Shown here one piece after another: positions 1 to 7,467 of a stretch of 36,891 nucleotides of DNA (positions are counted from its first letter, which is position 1; every line of letters begins with the position of its first letter). The notes under the pieces are model-generated. The model was given only the letters and a program-made list of their open reading frames with translations. It had not been told where the DNA came from and searched no databases. Position numbers and translations under genes: made by a program. The stretch is from Fragilaria radians (taxonomy: Eukaryota; Bacillariophyta; Fragilariophyceae; Fragilariales; Fragilariaceae), in NCBI GenBank assembly GCA_900642245.1, contig CAAAJI010000486.1, forward strand, positions 1 through 36,891, read 5' to 3'.

Positions 1-75
1 CGGTCGCCTCCCGACCCATAACGGACACTAGATTTCTCTCGATGTTGCCCTAGTCTTTCCCGCCGGGGGACCTTT

Positions 76-765
76 ATGCATTTTTATTTGCCCAAGCCGC
101 TGCACGGCTGGCGGGAGTTCGCTGGCGAGGTGGGCATCATTGTCGTCGGCGTGCTGATCGCGCTTGGCGCCCAGGAAGTCGTCGAGGAGATGCACTGGCG
201 CGACCAGGTGGCGGGGGCGCGCGCAAGTCTCGATACGCAGCTGCTCGATGCCAAGTACGCGAGCCTCGAGCGGATAGCAGCGTCCGATTGCGTCAAACGG
301 CGGCTGGACCTGCTCGACGCGATCATTGCCGGGGAGCGGCCCGCGGAGCATTTGAAGGTTCACGTTATCGGCCTCAGGCCGTGGGGGACGGCGGCATGGA
401 ATGCGGCAATGTCGTCCGGAGCGGTGGCGCACATGACGCCCGAGGTCCGCAACCGGTACGCCAGCCTGTTCGATGGAATCTCCGGCTTGGGTGAGCTTCA
501 CTACCAGGCCTATCAGACAGCGACCGACGTCCGGACGCTGGATCGCCACACCGGCCTCACGGATGTATCGCGCGACAGGCTTGCACAGAATGTGGCGCGG
601 GTTCGGGCGTTGAACGAGATGCTGACGCTGGGCGCGCGGCAATGGCTGGATGATGCTGAGCCGCTGAACCTCAAGCTCAGCGCCAAGGATCTCGCAGATC
701 TTCAGAAAGCGAAATCTTGCACCATGCCAGACGGTAGTGGCGACCCGGCCAAGCTTGGGTCATGA
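76..765 (+). CDS. Membrane-anchored protein of unknown function
   Basis: A 229-residue protein with one hydrophobic segment near the N-terminus (about residues 20-35, GIIVVGVLIALGAQ) followed by a mostly soluble, helix-rich domain. The arrangement of a short amphipathic leader, a VLIALGAQ membrane helix and then a charged EEMHWRDQV stretch resembles a family of uncharacterised proteins common in Sphingomonas and Xanthomonas; this is recalled, not searched. A purine-rich GGGGGA lies six bases before the ATG and supports this start. The most likely topology is a single inner-membrane anchor with the rest in the periplasm. No catalytic motif is recognised. It stands alone: the next gene is on the other strand 240 bases away. 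Confidence 0.75.
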   Translation: MHFYLPKPLHGWREFAGEVGIIVVGVLIALGAQEVVEEMHWRDQVAGARASLDTQLLDAKYASLERIAASDCVKRRLDLLDAIIAGERPAEHLKVHVIGLRPWGTAAWNAAMSSGAVAHMTPEVRNRYASLFDGISGLGELHYQAYQTATDVRTLDRHTGLTDVSRDRLAQNVARVRALNEMLTLGARQWLDDAEPLNLKLSAKDLADLQKAKSCTMPDGSGDPAKLGS

Positions 766-839
766 GCTGACTTGGATTGTCGCCCCGGCTTCCGCGCCGC
801 TGCACGCGACCAGCCGATCGTTATCTAGTCTTGGCTAAT

Positions 840-899
840 GTCCGCTTTCCACCCAAGACGGTCATTTAGATGCTGGTCAGACGTCGATCCAAAGCGGAC
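840..899. repeat. Inverted repeat with GTCCGCTTT / AAAGCGGAC arms
   Basis: Nine-base perfect arms at 840-848 and 891-899 are separated by about 42 bases in a non-coding gap. Fragments with a similar look occur at 11-27 (ACCCATAACGGACA) and 1735-1756 (CTCCGCTTCCCACCCGT). Together they suggest degenerate copies of a short dispersed palindromic repeat. No protein or RNA gene was recognised in the surrounding 766-1005 gap. Confidence 0.4.
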
Positions 900-1005
900 G
901 TAAGATTGTGCTATGAACTTGTCCATTGTCCAGCCCTCCTCATTTGGTGAGAGCTCAGTGAGGTGCACTGGTCGCAAGTGCACAGGTAACGAATGCGTTT
1001 TGTCG

Positions 1006-1560
1006 TCAATTCGCTTTCTTGCGAAAACGCTGCAGTTCTCGGGTGGGCAAATCCCATTTCGGGCTTAACGCCGCGGCTTGTCGGTAATCTTTGTAAGCTG
1101 CAGCGGTCTGTCCAAGCTGCTCATGAGCTATGCCGCGGGCAAAATAAGCAAGCGCGGGCATCGTCGTCTTGTGTAAGATAGCTGAGTTGATTAGCTTCAA
1201 CGCCTCGGCGTCACGGACTTCCAGACGAAGAAGCAAGATACCCTTGTTTAGCAGAGCCTCAGGTTCGTTTGGATCGAGCGTGGTCGCCTTATCGTAGTCA
1301 GAGAGTGCTTTTGGATAGTCTTTTCCAAGCGCGTGCAAGATCCCGCGATTCACGTGCGTAGCCACCAGGTCGGCGGTAGAAAGCGGGCCACTAATCGCGC
1401 GATTACATTCGGCTAAGGTTGCCGGACTGGCGCGGTGTTCGCGGGCTGCTGCATAACAAGCTTCAGCTGAGCCGCTGCCATAAGTGGTGCTTGACTGGGC
1501 TCCCGCTGAGCCTGCCGAAAGCAGGGCAGTCGCCGCTATTGCTATGAGAGTGCCGTGCAT
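1006..1560 (-). CDS. Secreted tetratricopeptide-repeat protein
   Basis: A 184-residue protein starting with a clear Sec signal peptide (MHGTLIAIAATALLSAGSAGAQ, cleavage probably after AGA). The mature part holds about three TPR units: VNRGILHALGKDYPKALSDY, then the EALLNKGILLLR unit, then ALAYFARGIAHEQLGQ. TPRs are helical hairpins that bind partner proteins, so a periplasmic scaffold or assembly role is likely, with no known partner. The open frame extends 96 bases further upstream, but the ATG at 1560 is preferred because it begins the signal peptide and follows a GAGGAC ribosome-binding site. A lone cysteine pair (the CYAAA and AECNR cysteines) may form a disulfide. Codon use looks less GC-biased than the core genes to the right. 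Confidence 0.85.
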   Translation of the reverse strand: MHGTLIAIAATALLSAGSAGAQSSTTYGSGSAEACYAAAREHRASPATLAECNRAISGPLSTADLVATHVNRGILHALGKDYPKALSDYDKATTLDPNEPEALLNKGILLLRLEVRDAEALKLINSAILHKTTMPALAYFARGIAHEQLGQTAAAYKDYRQAAALSPKWDLPTRELQRFRKKAN

Positions 1561-1992
1561 CGGGCGTCCTCGCCTTGAAGATCCATTTATCATTATGGCT
1601 CGCATCAACCAACCCGGGAAATCGGAAACGACGCGAATAGGCGACTGGCCGGCCACAAAGTTACCTTAGGCCGTGGCCTCCATGGGACATAAATCGGTCG
1701 GCCTTAGATGAGGGATCGGCGTGGCCCGCCCGATCTCCGCTTCCCACCCGTAAAGGCTATTGGTCGCCGGATGGCTCTCGGCTCGATAGCTGCCGCTGGA
1801 CCTACAGAGCTAAGTACCTAGTTACATTGCGGGAATGGCCTAACCTTGATGCGCGGTCACTGCTTGATGAAAGGACAAACGGCCGGTCTCAGAGGCCGCT
1901 GGGGGGGCGCCACGAGGCCGACGAACGGTAAGCTTGCCTCGACCTCCCCGCTCGCTTCCTGCCATAGGCAATAGGCCAGCGATCGGTGCGCG
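1561..1992. other. Non-coding stretch, no gene recognised
   Basis: This 432-base gap between the TPR protein and the DUF1294 gene has no open frame with a ribosome-binding site and recognisable sequence. It holds a fragment resembling the dispersed repeat at 840-899 (near 1735-1756), and the left arm (1876-1889) of a 14-base inverted repeat whose partner lies at 2377-2390. No promoter or RNA gene could be called with confidence. Confidence 0.5.
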
Positions 1993-2274
1993 CTAGCGAA
2001 GGGCGAATCCCAGGCCCACGACCGCCAACGCTTGGAAAGCAATGATCCCATACAAGCGGGACGTGAAAGGCTGTTTGCGCGTTTTATGCCGGAACAGCTT
2101 TCGCGCCAGGAGTGCCGCGGGTGATCCACCGAACAGTGCCAGGCGAAGCAATTGCATTTCGGGTATCCGGTGCTCGCAGTTTATCGCCCGCTGCTTGTCC
2201 TGCCAGAAGCGCAGCACTGTTACGGCATTGACCGCTACGAAGACGCCTGCAGCGATTGAGAGAGAGCTTGTCAC
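1993..2274 (-). CDS. DUF1294 small membrane protein
   Basis: A 93-residue protein matching the DUF1294 family pattern. It has an N-terminal membrane helix, then a D-K-x-x-A motif (QDKQRAI), an R-I-P-E motif (HRIPEMQLLRLALFGGSPAA), a basic F-R-H-K-T-R-K segment, and a final hydrophobic helix. DUF1294 proteins are short inner-membrane proteins of unknown function, sometimes fused to cold-shock domains; here there is no such fusion. The start is GTG at 2274, preceded by a weak purine run (AGAGCAGG). The protein has normal length for the family. It lies just outside the integrase gene and may be the last chromosomal gene before the inserted element. Confidence 0.85.
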   Translation of the reverse strand: MTSSLSIAAGVFVAVNAVTVLRFWQDKQRAINCEHRIPEMQLLRLALFGGSPAALLARKLFRHKTRKQPFTSRLYGIIAFQALAVVGLGFALR

Positions 2275-2348
2275 CCTGCTCTGTGTACCTTCAGATGTTT
2301 ACGCTTTGGTTGAAGGCCAAAACCAAAAAAAAGGTGGCGCGGGGGCTT

Positions 2349-2387
2349 ACGGCCGGCCCATTGGGAAGAACCCAACAGACCGGCCGT
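2349..2387. terminator. Interrupted hairpin beyond the integrase stop
   Basis: ACGGCCGG (2349-2356) pairs with CCGGCCGT (2380-2387). Inside, TTGGG (2361-2365) pairs with CCCAA (2371-2375) around an AAGAA loop, with a four-by-four internal bulge. It begins 7 bases past the integrase stop on the minus strand. There is no immediate T run; an eight-T run (2330-2337) comes some 12 bases later. It could be the integrase terminator or a structured recombination site. Confidence 0.45.
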
Positions 2388-2393
2388 TTGACG

Positions 2394-3556
2394 CTAACTC
2401 CAATCAGCCCCCATGTAGTTTGCCGCAGCATCAACGCTGTCTAACAATGCGCCTTGCGAGAGATGCGCGTATCTTTCAGTGGTCCTCGTCTGCCGATGAC
2501 CCAGAATCTTCGCCACCGAATAGAGCGTCTGCCCCGCATTCACTAAGTTGCTCGCGGCGCTGTGCCGAAGGTCGTGCATCCTAACATCCGGCAGCCCCGC
2601 CAAACATCTTGCCGTATTCCATGCGTTGTAAACCGACACGAAAGGCTTGAGGGTTTTGGGATTGGGCAGGACGAACGGACAATCCGGCCACCTTGGTATC
2701 GACGCCATGAGATTGATGGCGGCCGTGGGCAACGGCACGGAGCGTGGCTTTCCCGACTTGTTGATCGGTATCCGCCAGCGCCGAGCTTCAAGGTCAATGT
2801 CCTCCCACTTGGCGTCCAGGAGCTCCCGCTTCCGCGCCCCTGTGAGCAGCAGCAGCCCGACAATGTACTTCAACTGAGTATTCTCGCTGGCATCAATTTT
2901 CAGCTTGAGCCTAGCAACCTCTCCTTGGACAAAAACCGCTCCCGCTCGTTGTCTGGGTTTAAAAGGGACACTCCCGTGACAGGGTTGAGATCGGACCCCG
3001 GAAGGTTGGATTGCTTGGCCAGCTTGTTCATGCACCCGAGGACCACCTGGAGGCGATTAACGGTCGCTTTGGCATACCCTTCGGTCTGCCATTTTGTCGT
3101 CAGCCACGCCACTACATCTGTCTGCTTTACTTCATCCAGGCGCAGCGATCCGAAACGTGGGTTGATGTGATTGCGGACGTATCGTTCGTCGATTGCATGA
3201 CTCCTTTTTCGAGCGCGGGCGTGCTGCAAATAAATGACGGACAGCTCTTCCACCGTCATGATCGCTCGGACCACCTTCTTTTCCGCGGACGGGTCCTGCC
3301 CCAAGGCGATTAGGCCTTTAAGGCGTTGGGCTTCGACTCTCGCTTTTTGAGCCGAGAGGTGGGCCGCATTGCCCAACTTAAATTGGCACTGGGTCCCGTA
3401 GCGATTGCGGTAGCGCAGTGCGAACGTCCGTTGGCCCGAGGCACGCACTTCAAGGACCAGCCCAGTGATCGTATCATCATAGTAGTCGGTTTTTGCCTTA
3501 CCGTCTTCGCAGTAAGCGAGGAGAACGGAGCGCGCGTCTAGTTTCAATTTTGGCAT
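2394..3556 (-). pseudogene. Tyrosine recombinase / integrase, frameshifted
   Basis: A phage-type integrase of about 387 codons split by one frameshift. The N-terminal part (3556 to about 2925) has the DUF4102-like arm-binding domain (residues LVLEVRASGQRTFALRYR, then the basic AQRLKGLIALGQDP helix) and the SAM-like core-binding domain. The catalytic part, in another frame down to 2394, contains the full active site: the first Arg in TGARKREL, HDLRHSAAS (H-x-x-R), GHRQTRTTERYAHLS with the Tyr nucleophile. The break lies at about 2919-2924, where the frame is restored if a single base is missing in a purine run on the coding strand. Because both halves are otherwise intact, this is either a very recent mutation or a sequencing error. 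The gene sits at the left edge of an AT-richer block and would move that block. Confidence 0.88.
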
Positions 3557-3782
3557 CGATTTTCCAATCGCGTTTTATGGACGGCCGGCCGCGATCGCGG
3601 TTGCACCGTCGGGTTGGTTTCAGTTGGTTGATTGTTGGCCGCTTGGCCCAGGGCTCAATATTGGCACACGCGGTGGGCGAACCCGTTACGCTTCAATAAG
3701 TTTGTGCAGTGGCGCAGCGGCAGGACCGACGCCCGAAAACGCCGAAACACTGCGATTCTGAAATCCTGCCGCTGCCCGCTAG

Positions 3783-4853
3783 TTAGCCAGTTCGCGGCCG
3801 GTCAATGGCCGGTCGTGGAAGCAAATAGTAGTTCATTCGCCCATGCTCACCGCGCTTGAAATTCCAACGGTGAATTACGGGATCGTCACCCGTAAGCCGA
3901 TCCAACACTGACATCACCATTCGCTGACTTTCTCCAGTCTCGTCAGCAACCTCGTGCACCGTATCCATCTTCATTCCTGAACCAAACTTGATGCTCATTT
4001 CGATGGCATCAATGACATCCTTATCGCCCGATGCTCGGTCTAACGCGCACGCGTACGTAGGATACTCCGGATCTATTTCCTGGACCGACGACAATCGATC
4101 AACGTAACTGAGTGAGGGATCGGGGTTGTAAGCATAGCAAACGCGCTGAGCGACTTGCCCTCTGCTTTTAACGCAGCGGAACTCGACAAGCCTTTCCCCG
4201 CCCTCTTTCGCCTCCCCAACACCGTCAAGGAGGTAGCCCGTGTCAAAGTCATTAAGTATGTCGCCCGCCCCTTCGGGAACTGGTTTGCCATCCGGCCCGG
4301 TGTTCTTGTTAGTGTGAGCCAAGGCAAGAAAAGTGCCGCCTTTCATGGTGAACGCACGCACGATTTCGGTAAAAGCTCGCAGCCTCTTTTTGTCCATCAC
4401 ATCCACGGCACGCTTCAAGGTATCGACGATGATAAGCCGGCCCCGCGCGGTATCTGTTTCGATCATTTTGCTCATTGTTGAGACGAGATCATTCATAGTG
4501 AATCCGTTGTGGCCCGGTGCGACCATGTGAATTCCGTACTCTTCCAGCAAGCGCAGCTTTTCAACGAGTCCGTGAGCGCTATCATCCGCGTTCACGTAAA
4601 TTACGTCGGATCCATTGATGCGCTTTGCCGCTACGGCATTAATGAGCATCCAAAGCATCAACAGTGTCTTGCCCGTGTTGTACTTGGCATACCAAACGGC
4701 GGCCTCCCCTAGCAGAAGGAGAAGTCCTAAGATGAGGTGTCGATCAGCAAGCCACTTTTCGAGCTCCTCGGCTGAACCGAGCAGGGAGTAAGGCAAGAAC
4801 GCGTTGGGCGTAGTTGTCCCTTGCTGAGGTACGCGTATTTTTGGGATTTTCAT
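3783..4853 (-). CDS. RepA-like AAA ATPase (AAA_25 type) of the element
   Basis: A 356-residue P-loop ATPase of the RecA/DnaB-like RepA group found in plasmids and integrated elements. The Walker A region reads A56-KYNT-G61-K62-T63, so Ala stands where the first Gly is usual. Walker B is LIIVD (140-144), followed by TLKRAVDVMDKKR, and a sensor-like ALAHTNKN sits near residue 180. The C-terminal about 90 residues (MKMDTVHEVADETGESQRMV...) look like a winged-helix DNA-binding domain. It probably acts in replication of the excised element. The gene is followed 226 bases later by the integrase on the same strand. The ATG at 4853 is preceded by a GGAATGAAGA run. Codon use is less GC-rich than the chromosome genes. 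Confidence 0.8.
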   Translation of the reverse strand: MKIPKIRVPQQGTTTPNAFLPYSLLGSAEELEKWLADRHLILGLLLLLGEAAVWYAKYNTGKTLLMLWMLINAVAAKRINGSDVIYVNADDSAHGLVEKLRLLEEYGIHMVAPGHNGFTMNDLVSTMSKMIETDTARGRLIIVDTLKRAVDVMDKKRLRAFTEIVRAFTMKGGTFLALAHTNKNTGPDGKPVPEGAGDILNDFDTGYLLDGVGEAKEGGERLVEFRCVKSRGQVAQRVCYAYNPDPSLSYVDRLSSVQEIDPEYPTYACALDRASGDKDVIDAIEMSIKFGSGMKMDTVHEVADETGESQRMVMSVLDRLTGDDPVIHRWNFKRGEHGRMNYYLLPRPAIDRPRTG

Positions 4854-5055
4854 TCTTCATTCCAGTCAATGCGATCGGGTTGGTGTGATCACCAAGGGTT
4901 CGCATTTGCGGATGAAAAACGGAGGCCGAAGCCCAAGAAACATTCAATAAAAGCAGGGAGTAATTGGCCCTTGGCTGCTGGCACATCTACTAAATCGGTT
5001 GCCAGGAATCAAGGGCCGAGCAGTTTCGCAGGTTTTCAGAATTGCGCCCCGGCTA

Positions 5056-5685
5056 CTACGGCGCGAAGCGGGCGCGGACCTGGACGTCGGGCCGCCCCAG
5101 GGCACGCAGGGGCACCGCAAACGCACTGGCGATACCCCGCTCCGCCTCCGCCCTCGCCGCGGCCAGCAGCGTTGAGCCCTGGGCGGACTTGGTGAACGCG
5201 CGCCGGGCCTCCAGCCACCCTCCGCGGGCCATTTCGTCAACCTGGTCCTGATCGAATGTCAGTAGGCCGCCGTGGCGGAACATGGCGGCCTCGGGCTGGA
5301 GCGCAACATCACCTAAAACCAGCGGTGGCAATGTCACCGTCATCACCCGACCCTGCTCATCGTAGACAACATCATCGATGCTAAGTTGTGATAGATCGAC
5401 GTAGTAGCCAACTTGCGCGGGGACGATCAAATCCTGCCGACCGGTGAGCACCCACAGCTTTGTGCGTTCAACGCTGACCGCGACCGATCCTTTGAACGTG
5501 AACACTCGGAGCTGTCGCTGACTCCTAATGCCCTCAACAGTGGCCGCCAGGATCCGGCGCGTATCGGTCGTGAAGAAACCGGCGCTTTTGACGTTCGATT
5601 CTAAAGGCTCGCGTGGAGCCATAACGAAACCAGTGAGGCCGGCCGCGAGATGTGTTGCAGCCAACAGTTTCCAGTGATGTGACAT
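5056..5685 (-). CDS. DUF4230 domain protein, membrane-anchored or secreted
   Basis: A 209-residue protein with an N-terminal hydrophobic segment (LLAATHLAAGLTGFVMAP) followed by a DUF4230-like domain: RQLRVFTFKGSVAV, then KLWVLTGRQDLIVPAQVGYYVDLS, then VTLPPLVLGDVALQPE. DUF4230 is a domain of unknown function, usually exported. The C-terminal part is rich in Ala, Glu and Arg and probably helical. The open frame runs 51 bases further upstream, but the ATG at 5685 is chosen because it starts the membrane segment and follows AAAGGAA. The gene begins 29 bases after the stop of the upstream small gene on the same strand, so the two are probably co-transcribed. Whether this pair belongs to the inserted element or to the chromosome is unclear. 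Confidence 0.7.
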   Translation of the reverse strand: MSHHWKLLAATHLAAGLTGFVMAPREPLESNVKSAGFFTTDTRRILAATVEGIRSQRQLRVFTFKGSVAVSVERTKLWVLTGRQDLIVPAQVGYYVDLSQLSIDDVVYDEQGRVMTVTLPPLVLGDVALQPEAAMFRHGGLLTFDQDQVDEMARGGWLEARRAFTKSAQGSTLLAAARAEAERGIASAFAVPLRALGRPDVQVRARFAP

Positions 5686-5714
5686 GGGATTTTCCTTTGA
5701 TGTGTGCGTGCCAA

Positions 5715-6095
5715 TCACTCGGCAAAAGTGAGACAAAGCGCGCGAAGCAGTCGGTTCTGCATCGGTGAATTTTGAATCAGTAGGACATGAGTGAAGGAAT
5801 CAGTCCCTTCGATCGCCATCTCGAATGTGTGTCCGTGAAAGGCCAAAAAATCCCACCGGCCGCTGAACCCGGCATGAGGAAACGAAACACCGTCGGCATC
5901 ATGAAAGATGTCGAAACCGAGTTCCTCCTGCAGCGCTTTCAAGCCGTCCCCCGGCTGGACAATAATGAAGCGAGCGACGTCTTTGATATCACCCCCGAGT
6001 TGATCGCGTCGTTCAATAAGCAACTGCTTCAGCCGTAGGTCGATTGGCAAACTGAGGGCGCGCGAAAGCGACCCCCGATCAGTGATCGTGAGCAT
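5715..6095 (-). CDS. Small protein of unknown function, paired with DUF4230
   Basis: A 126-residue soluble protein without signal peptide or membrane helix. The N-terminal half reads MLTITDRGSLSRALSLPI and then LKQLLIERRDQLGGDIKDVA, followed by RFIIVQPGDGLKALQEELGF, and the second half is rich in aromatic residues (GRWDFLAFHGHTFEMAIEG). I have a vague memory of similar uncharacterised proteins in Sphingomonas but cannot name a family. No catalytic motif is visible. It is the first gene of a two-gene unit with the DUF4230 gene (29-base gap) and is divergent from the P63C gene with a 265-base gap between them. A GGGATGTTAGG stretch just before the ATG may serve as ribosome-binding site. Confidence 0.65.
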   Translation of the reverse strand: MLTITDRGSLSRALSLPIDLRLKQLLIERRDQLGGDIKDVARFIIVQPGDGLKALQEELGFDIFHDADGVSFPHAGFSGRWDFLAFHGHTFEMAIEGTDSFTHVLLIQNSPMQNRLLRALCLTFAE

Positions 6096-6300
6096 CCTAA
6101 CATCCCAATTTTACGTGGCCCTATTCGGGAGGAACTTTGTGTGTTCCCTTATAAGATGGTCCAAAATTCGTGTGGCCAAAGGTGCCAAACCAAGCGCCAG
6201 ATCGCCACAAATTTCGCTTTTGGTTCGTACGGTCGCTGCTGCGCGACGGCTCACGGGACCAACAGATTTGACCGAGCTGATGCGAGCACTAAATCCGTGC

Positions 6301-6348
6301 TTGCACTTTCTCCCTGCTAGCAGTATGCTTGCACAATTGTATCGCAAG
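6301..6348 (+). promoter_or_regulatory. Promoter and repeated GCTTGCAC sites before the P63C gene
   Basis: TTGCAC (6301-6306) and TATGCT (6324-6329) with a 17-base spacer form a good sigma-70-type promoter. GCTTGCAC occurs at 6299-6306 and again at 6327-6334, exactly 28 bases apart, covering the -35 and the -10/start region. CTTGC...GCAAG at 6328-6348 is also an imperfect palindrome around ACAATTGT. The layout suggests a repressor-controlled promoter; no regulator gene was found in the element. Confidence 0.6.
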
Positions 6349-6360
6349 CAAGGAACTCTA

Positions 6361-7380
6361 ATGGCTCAAAAGGACCCCGCCAAAGTTGCCGCTGGCAAGG
6401 CCCGTGCTGACAGCATGACGCCGCAGCGCCGCTCCGAAATTGCTCGAAAGGCTGCCGCCACAAAATGGGGCACCCTGCGCGAGGCAATCGGTCGTGAAGG
6501 CGTGGTGAACATCGGAGGAGTCGAACTACAATGCTACGTTCTGGATGATGAGACCCGAGTTCTAGCTCGCGCTGGCTTCGTGAAAGCAATTGGCCGGACG
6601 GGAAAGGTTAAGGGCGGAAGGCGCTTCGACAGCGAATTCCAAACTCCGGTATTCATTACTGCAGAGAACCTAAAGGCGTTCATACCCGATGACTTGGACG
6701 TAAATTCCAAGCCGATCCTTTTCACTTACGGTGATACGCAGATGATCGGCTACCGGGCTGAGCTTCTGCCGGACGTTTGTGATATTTTTGCTGACGCCGA
6801 GCGTGCCGGCGCGCTTCGGAAGAACCAGCAGCATATTGCTGACGCTTGTCGCGTTTTGAGTCGAGGACTCACGCGGGTCGGGATCATCGGTCTAATCGAC
6901 GAGGCTACCGGATATCAGCACCATCGCGCAGCTAACGCTCTCGCGAAGATACTTGAGGCATACATCGCCAAGGACCTCCAACCTTGGGTCTATACCTTTA
7001 ACACCGAATTCTATGAGGAGCTTTTTCGGCTGCGGAAATTGGACTTTCCGAAGGGCAGTGTGAAGCGGCCAAAATACTTCGGCCATTTAACAAATGACAT
7101 TATCTACCGCCGCTTGGCACCGGGCGTCCTTAATGAGATAAAGCAAACCGAGCCTAAACTGCCGTCGGGTCGGCGCAAAGGCGCATTGCATCAACGCCTA
7201 ACGCCGGAGTTGGGACACCCAAGGCTGCGCGAACATTTGGCCTCCGTGACCACGATCATGGCTTTGAGTGATGACTATAAGGATTTCTTGCGCAAACTCG
7301 ACAAGCGTCACCCGCGATACAATGAAAACCTGTCGTTTGATTTTGGCGATGGAGGTCCCGATAGCGGCGTTGGTTTTTGA
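6361..7380 (+). CDS. P63C domain-containing protein
   Basis: A 339-residue protein. The first about 35 residues are basic and Ala-rich (MAQKDPAKVAAGKARADSMT), a possible DNA-contact tail. The middle part (GGVELQCYVLDDETRVLARAG...) resembles the region that precedes P63C domains, and the C-terminal half fits P63C: RVGIIGLIDEATGYQHHR, then LEAYIAKDLQPWVYTFNTEF, then the LPSGRRKGALHQRLTPELGHP segment. P63C is a domain of unknown function found in phages and genomic islands. The ATG at 6361 follows AAGGAA and lies 31 bases after a promoter; the frame stays open back to 6082, but that part has no ribosome-binding site. It is the only plus-strand gene of the element and ends 88 bases before queA, with which it is convergent. 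Confidence 0.8.
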   Translation: MAQKDPAKVAAGKARADSMTPQRRSEIARKAAATKWGTLREAIGREGVVNIGGVELQCYVLDDETRVLARAGFVKAIGRTGKVKGGRRFDSEFQTPVFITAENLKAFIPDDLDVNSKPILFTYGDTQMIGYRAELLPDVCDIFADAERAGALRKNQQHIADACRVLSRGLTRVGIIGLIDEATGYQHHRAANALAKILEAYIAKDLQPWVYTFNTEFYEELFRLRKLDFPKGSVKRPKYFGHLTNDIIYRRLAPGVLNEIKQTEPKLPSGRRKGALHQRLTPELGHPRLREHLASVTTIMALSDDYKDFLRKLDKRHPRYNENLSFDFGDGGPDSGVGF

Positions 7381-7467
7381 CGACCGCCACGCTCGCTGAG
7401 CAACTTTCTGTCCGCTGTTCTTTGCGAACTCCGCACAGCACAGGGGTCGGCATTGCGCCCTGCTGAA

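Larger units (their letters stand above)
1876..2390. repeat. 14-base inverted repeat flanking the DUF1294 gene
   Basis: CAAACGGCCGGTCT at 1876-1889 recurs as its exact reverse complement at 2377-2390. The right arm overlaps the hairpin at the end of the integrase gene. A 14-base match is not rare across a whole 37 kb GC-rich window, but two copies within about 500 bases at the edge of a mobile element are worth noting. There is no transposase gene between the arms. Confidence 0.35.

Noticed and set aside
1857..2129. Second minus-strand open frame overlapping the DUF1294 gene
   Set aside because: It has no family similarity; the overlapping DUF1294 frame has clear motifs.
6082..6360. Upstream extension of the P63C reading frame
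   Set aside because: The frame is open back to 6082, but the good promoter and the AAGGAA ribosome-binding site both lie just before the ATG at 6361, and the extension looks like non-coding sequence.
2275..7467. Direct-repeat attachment sites for the integrase
   Set aside because: Comparison by eye of the two flanks (2275-2400 and 7380-7470) found only matches of up to seven bases, no more than chance. No tRNA gene lies at either edge.
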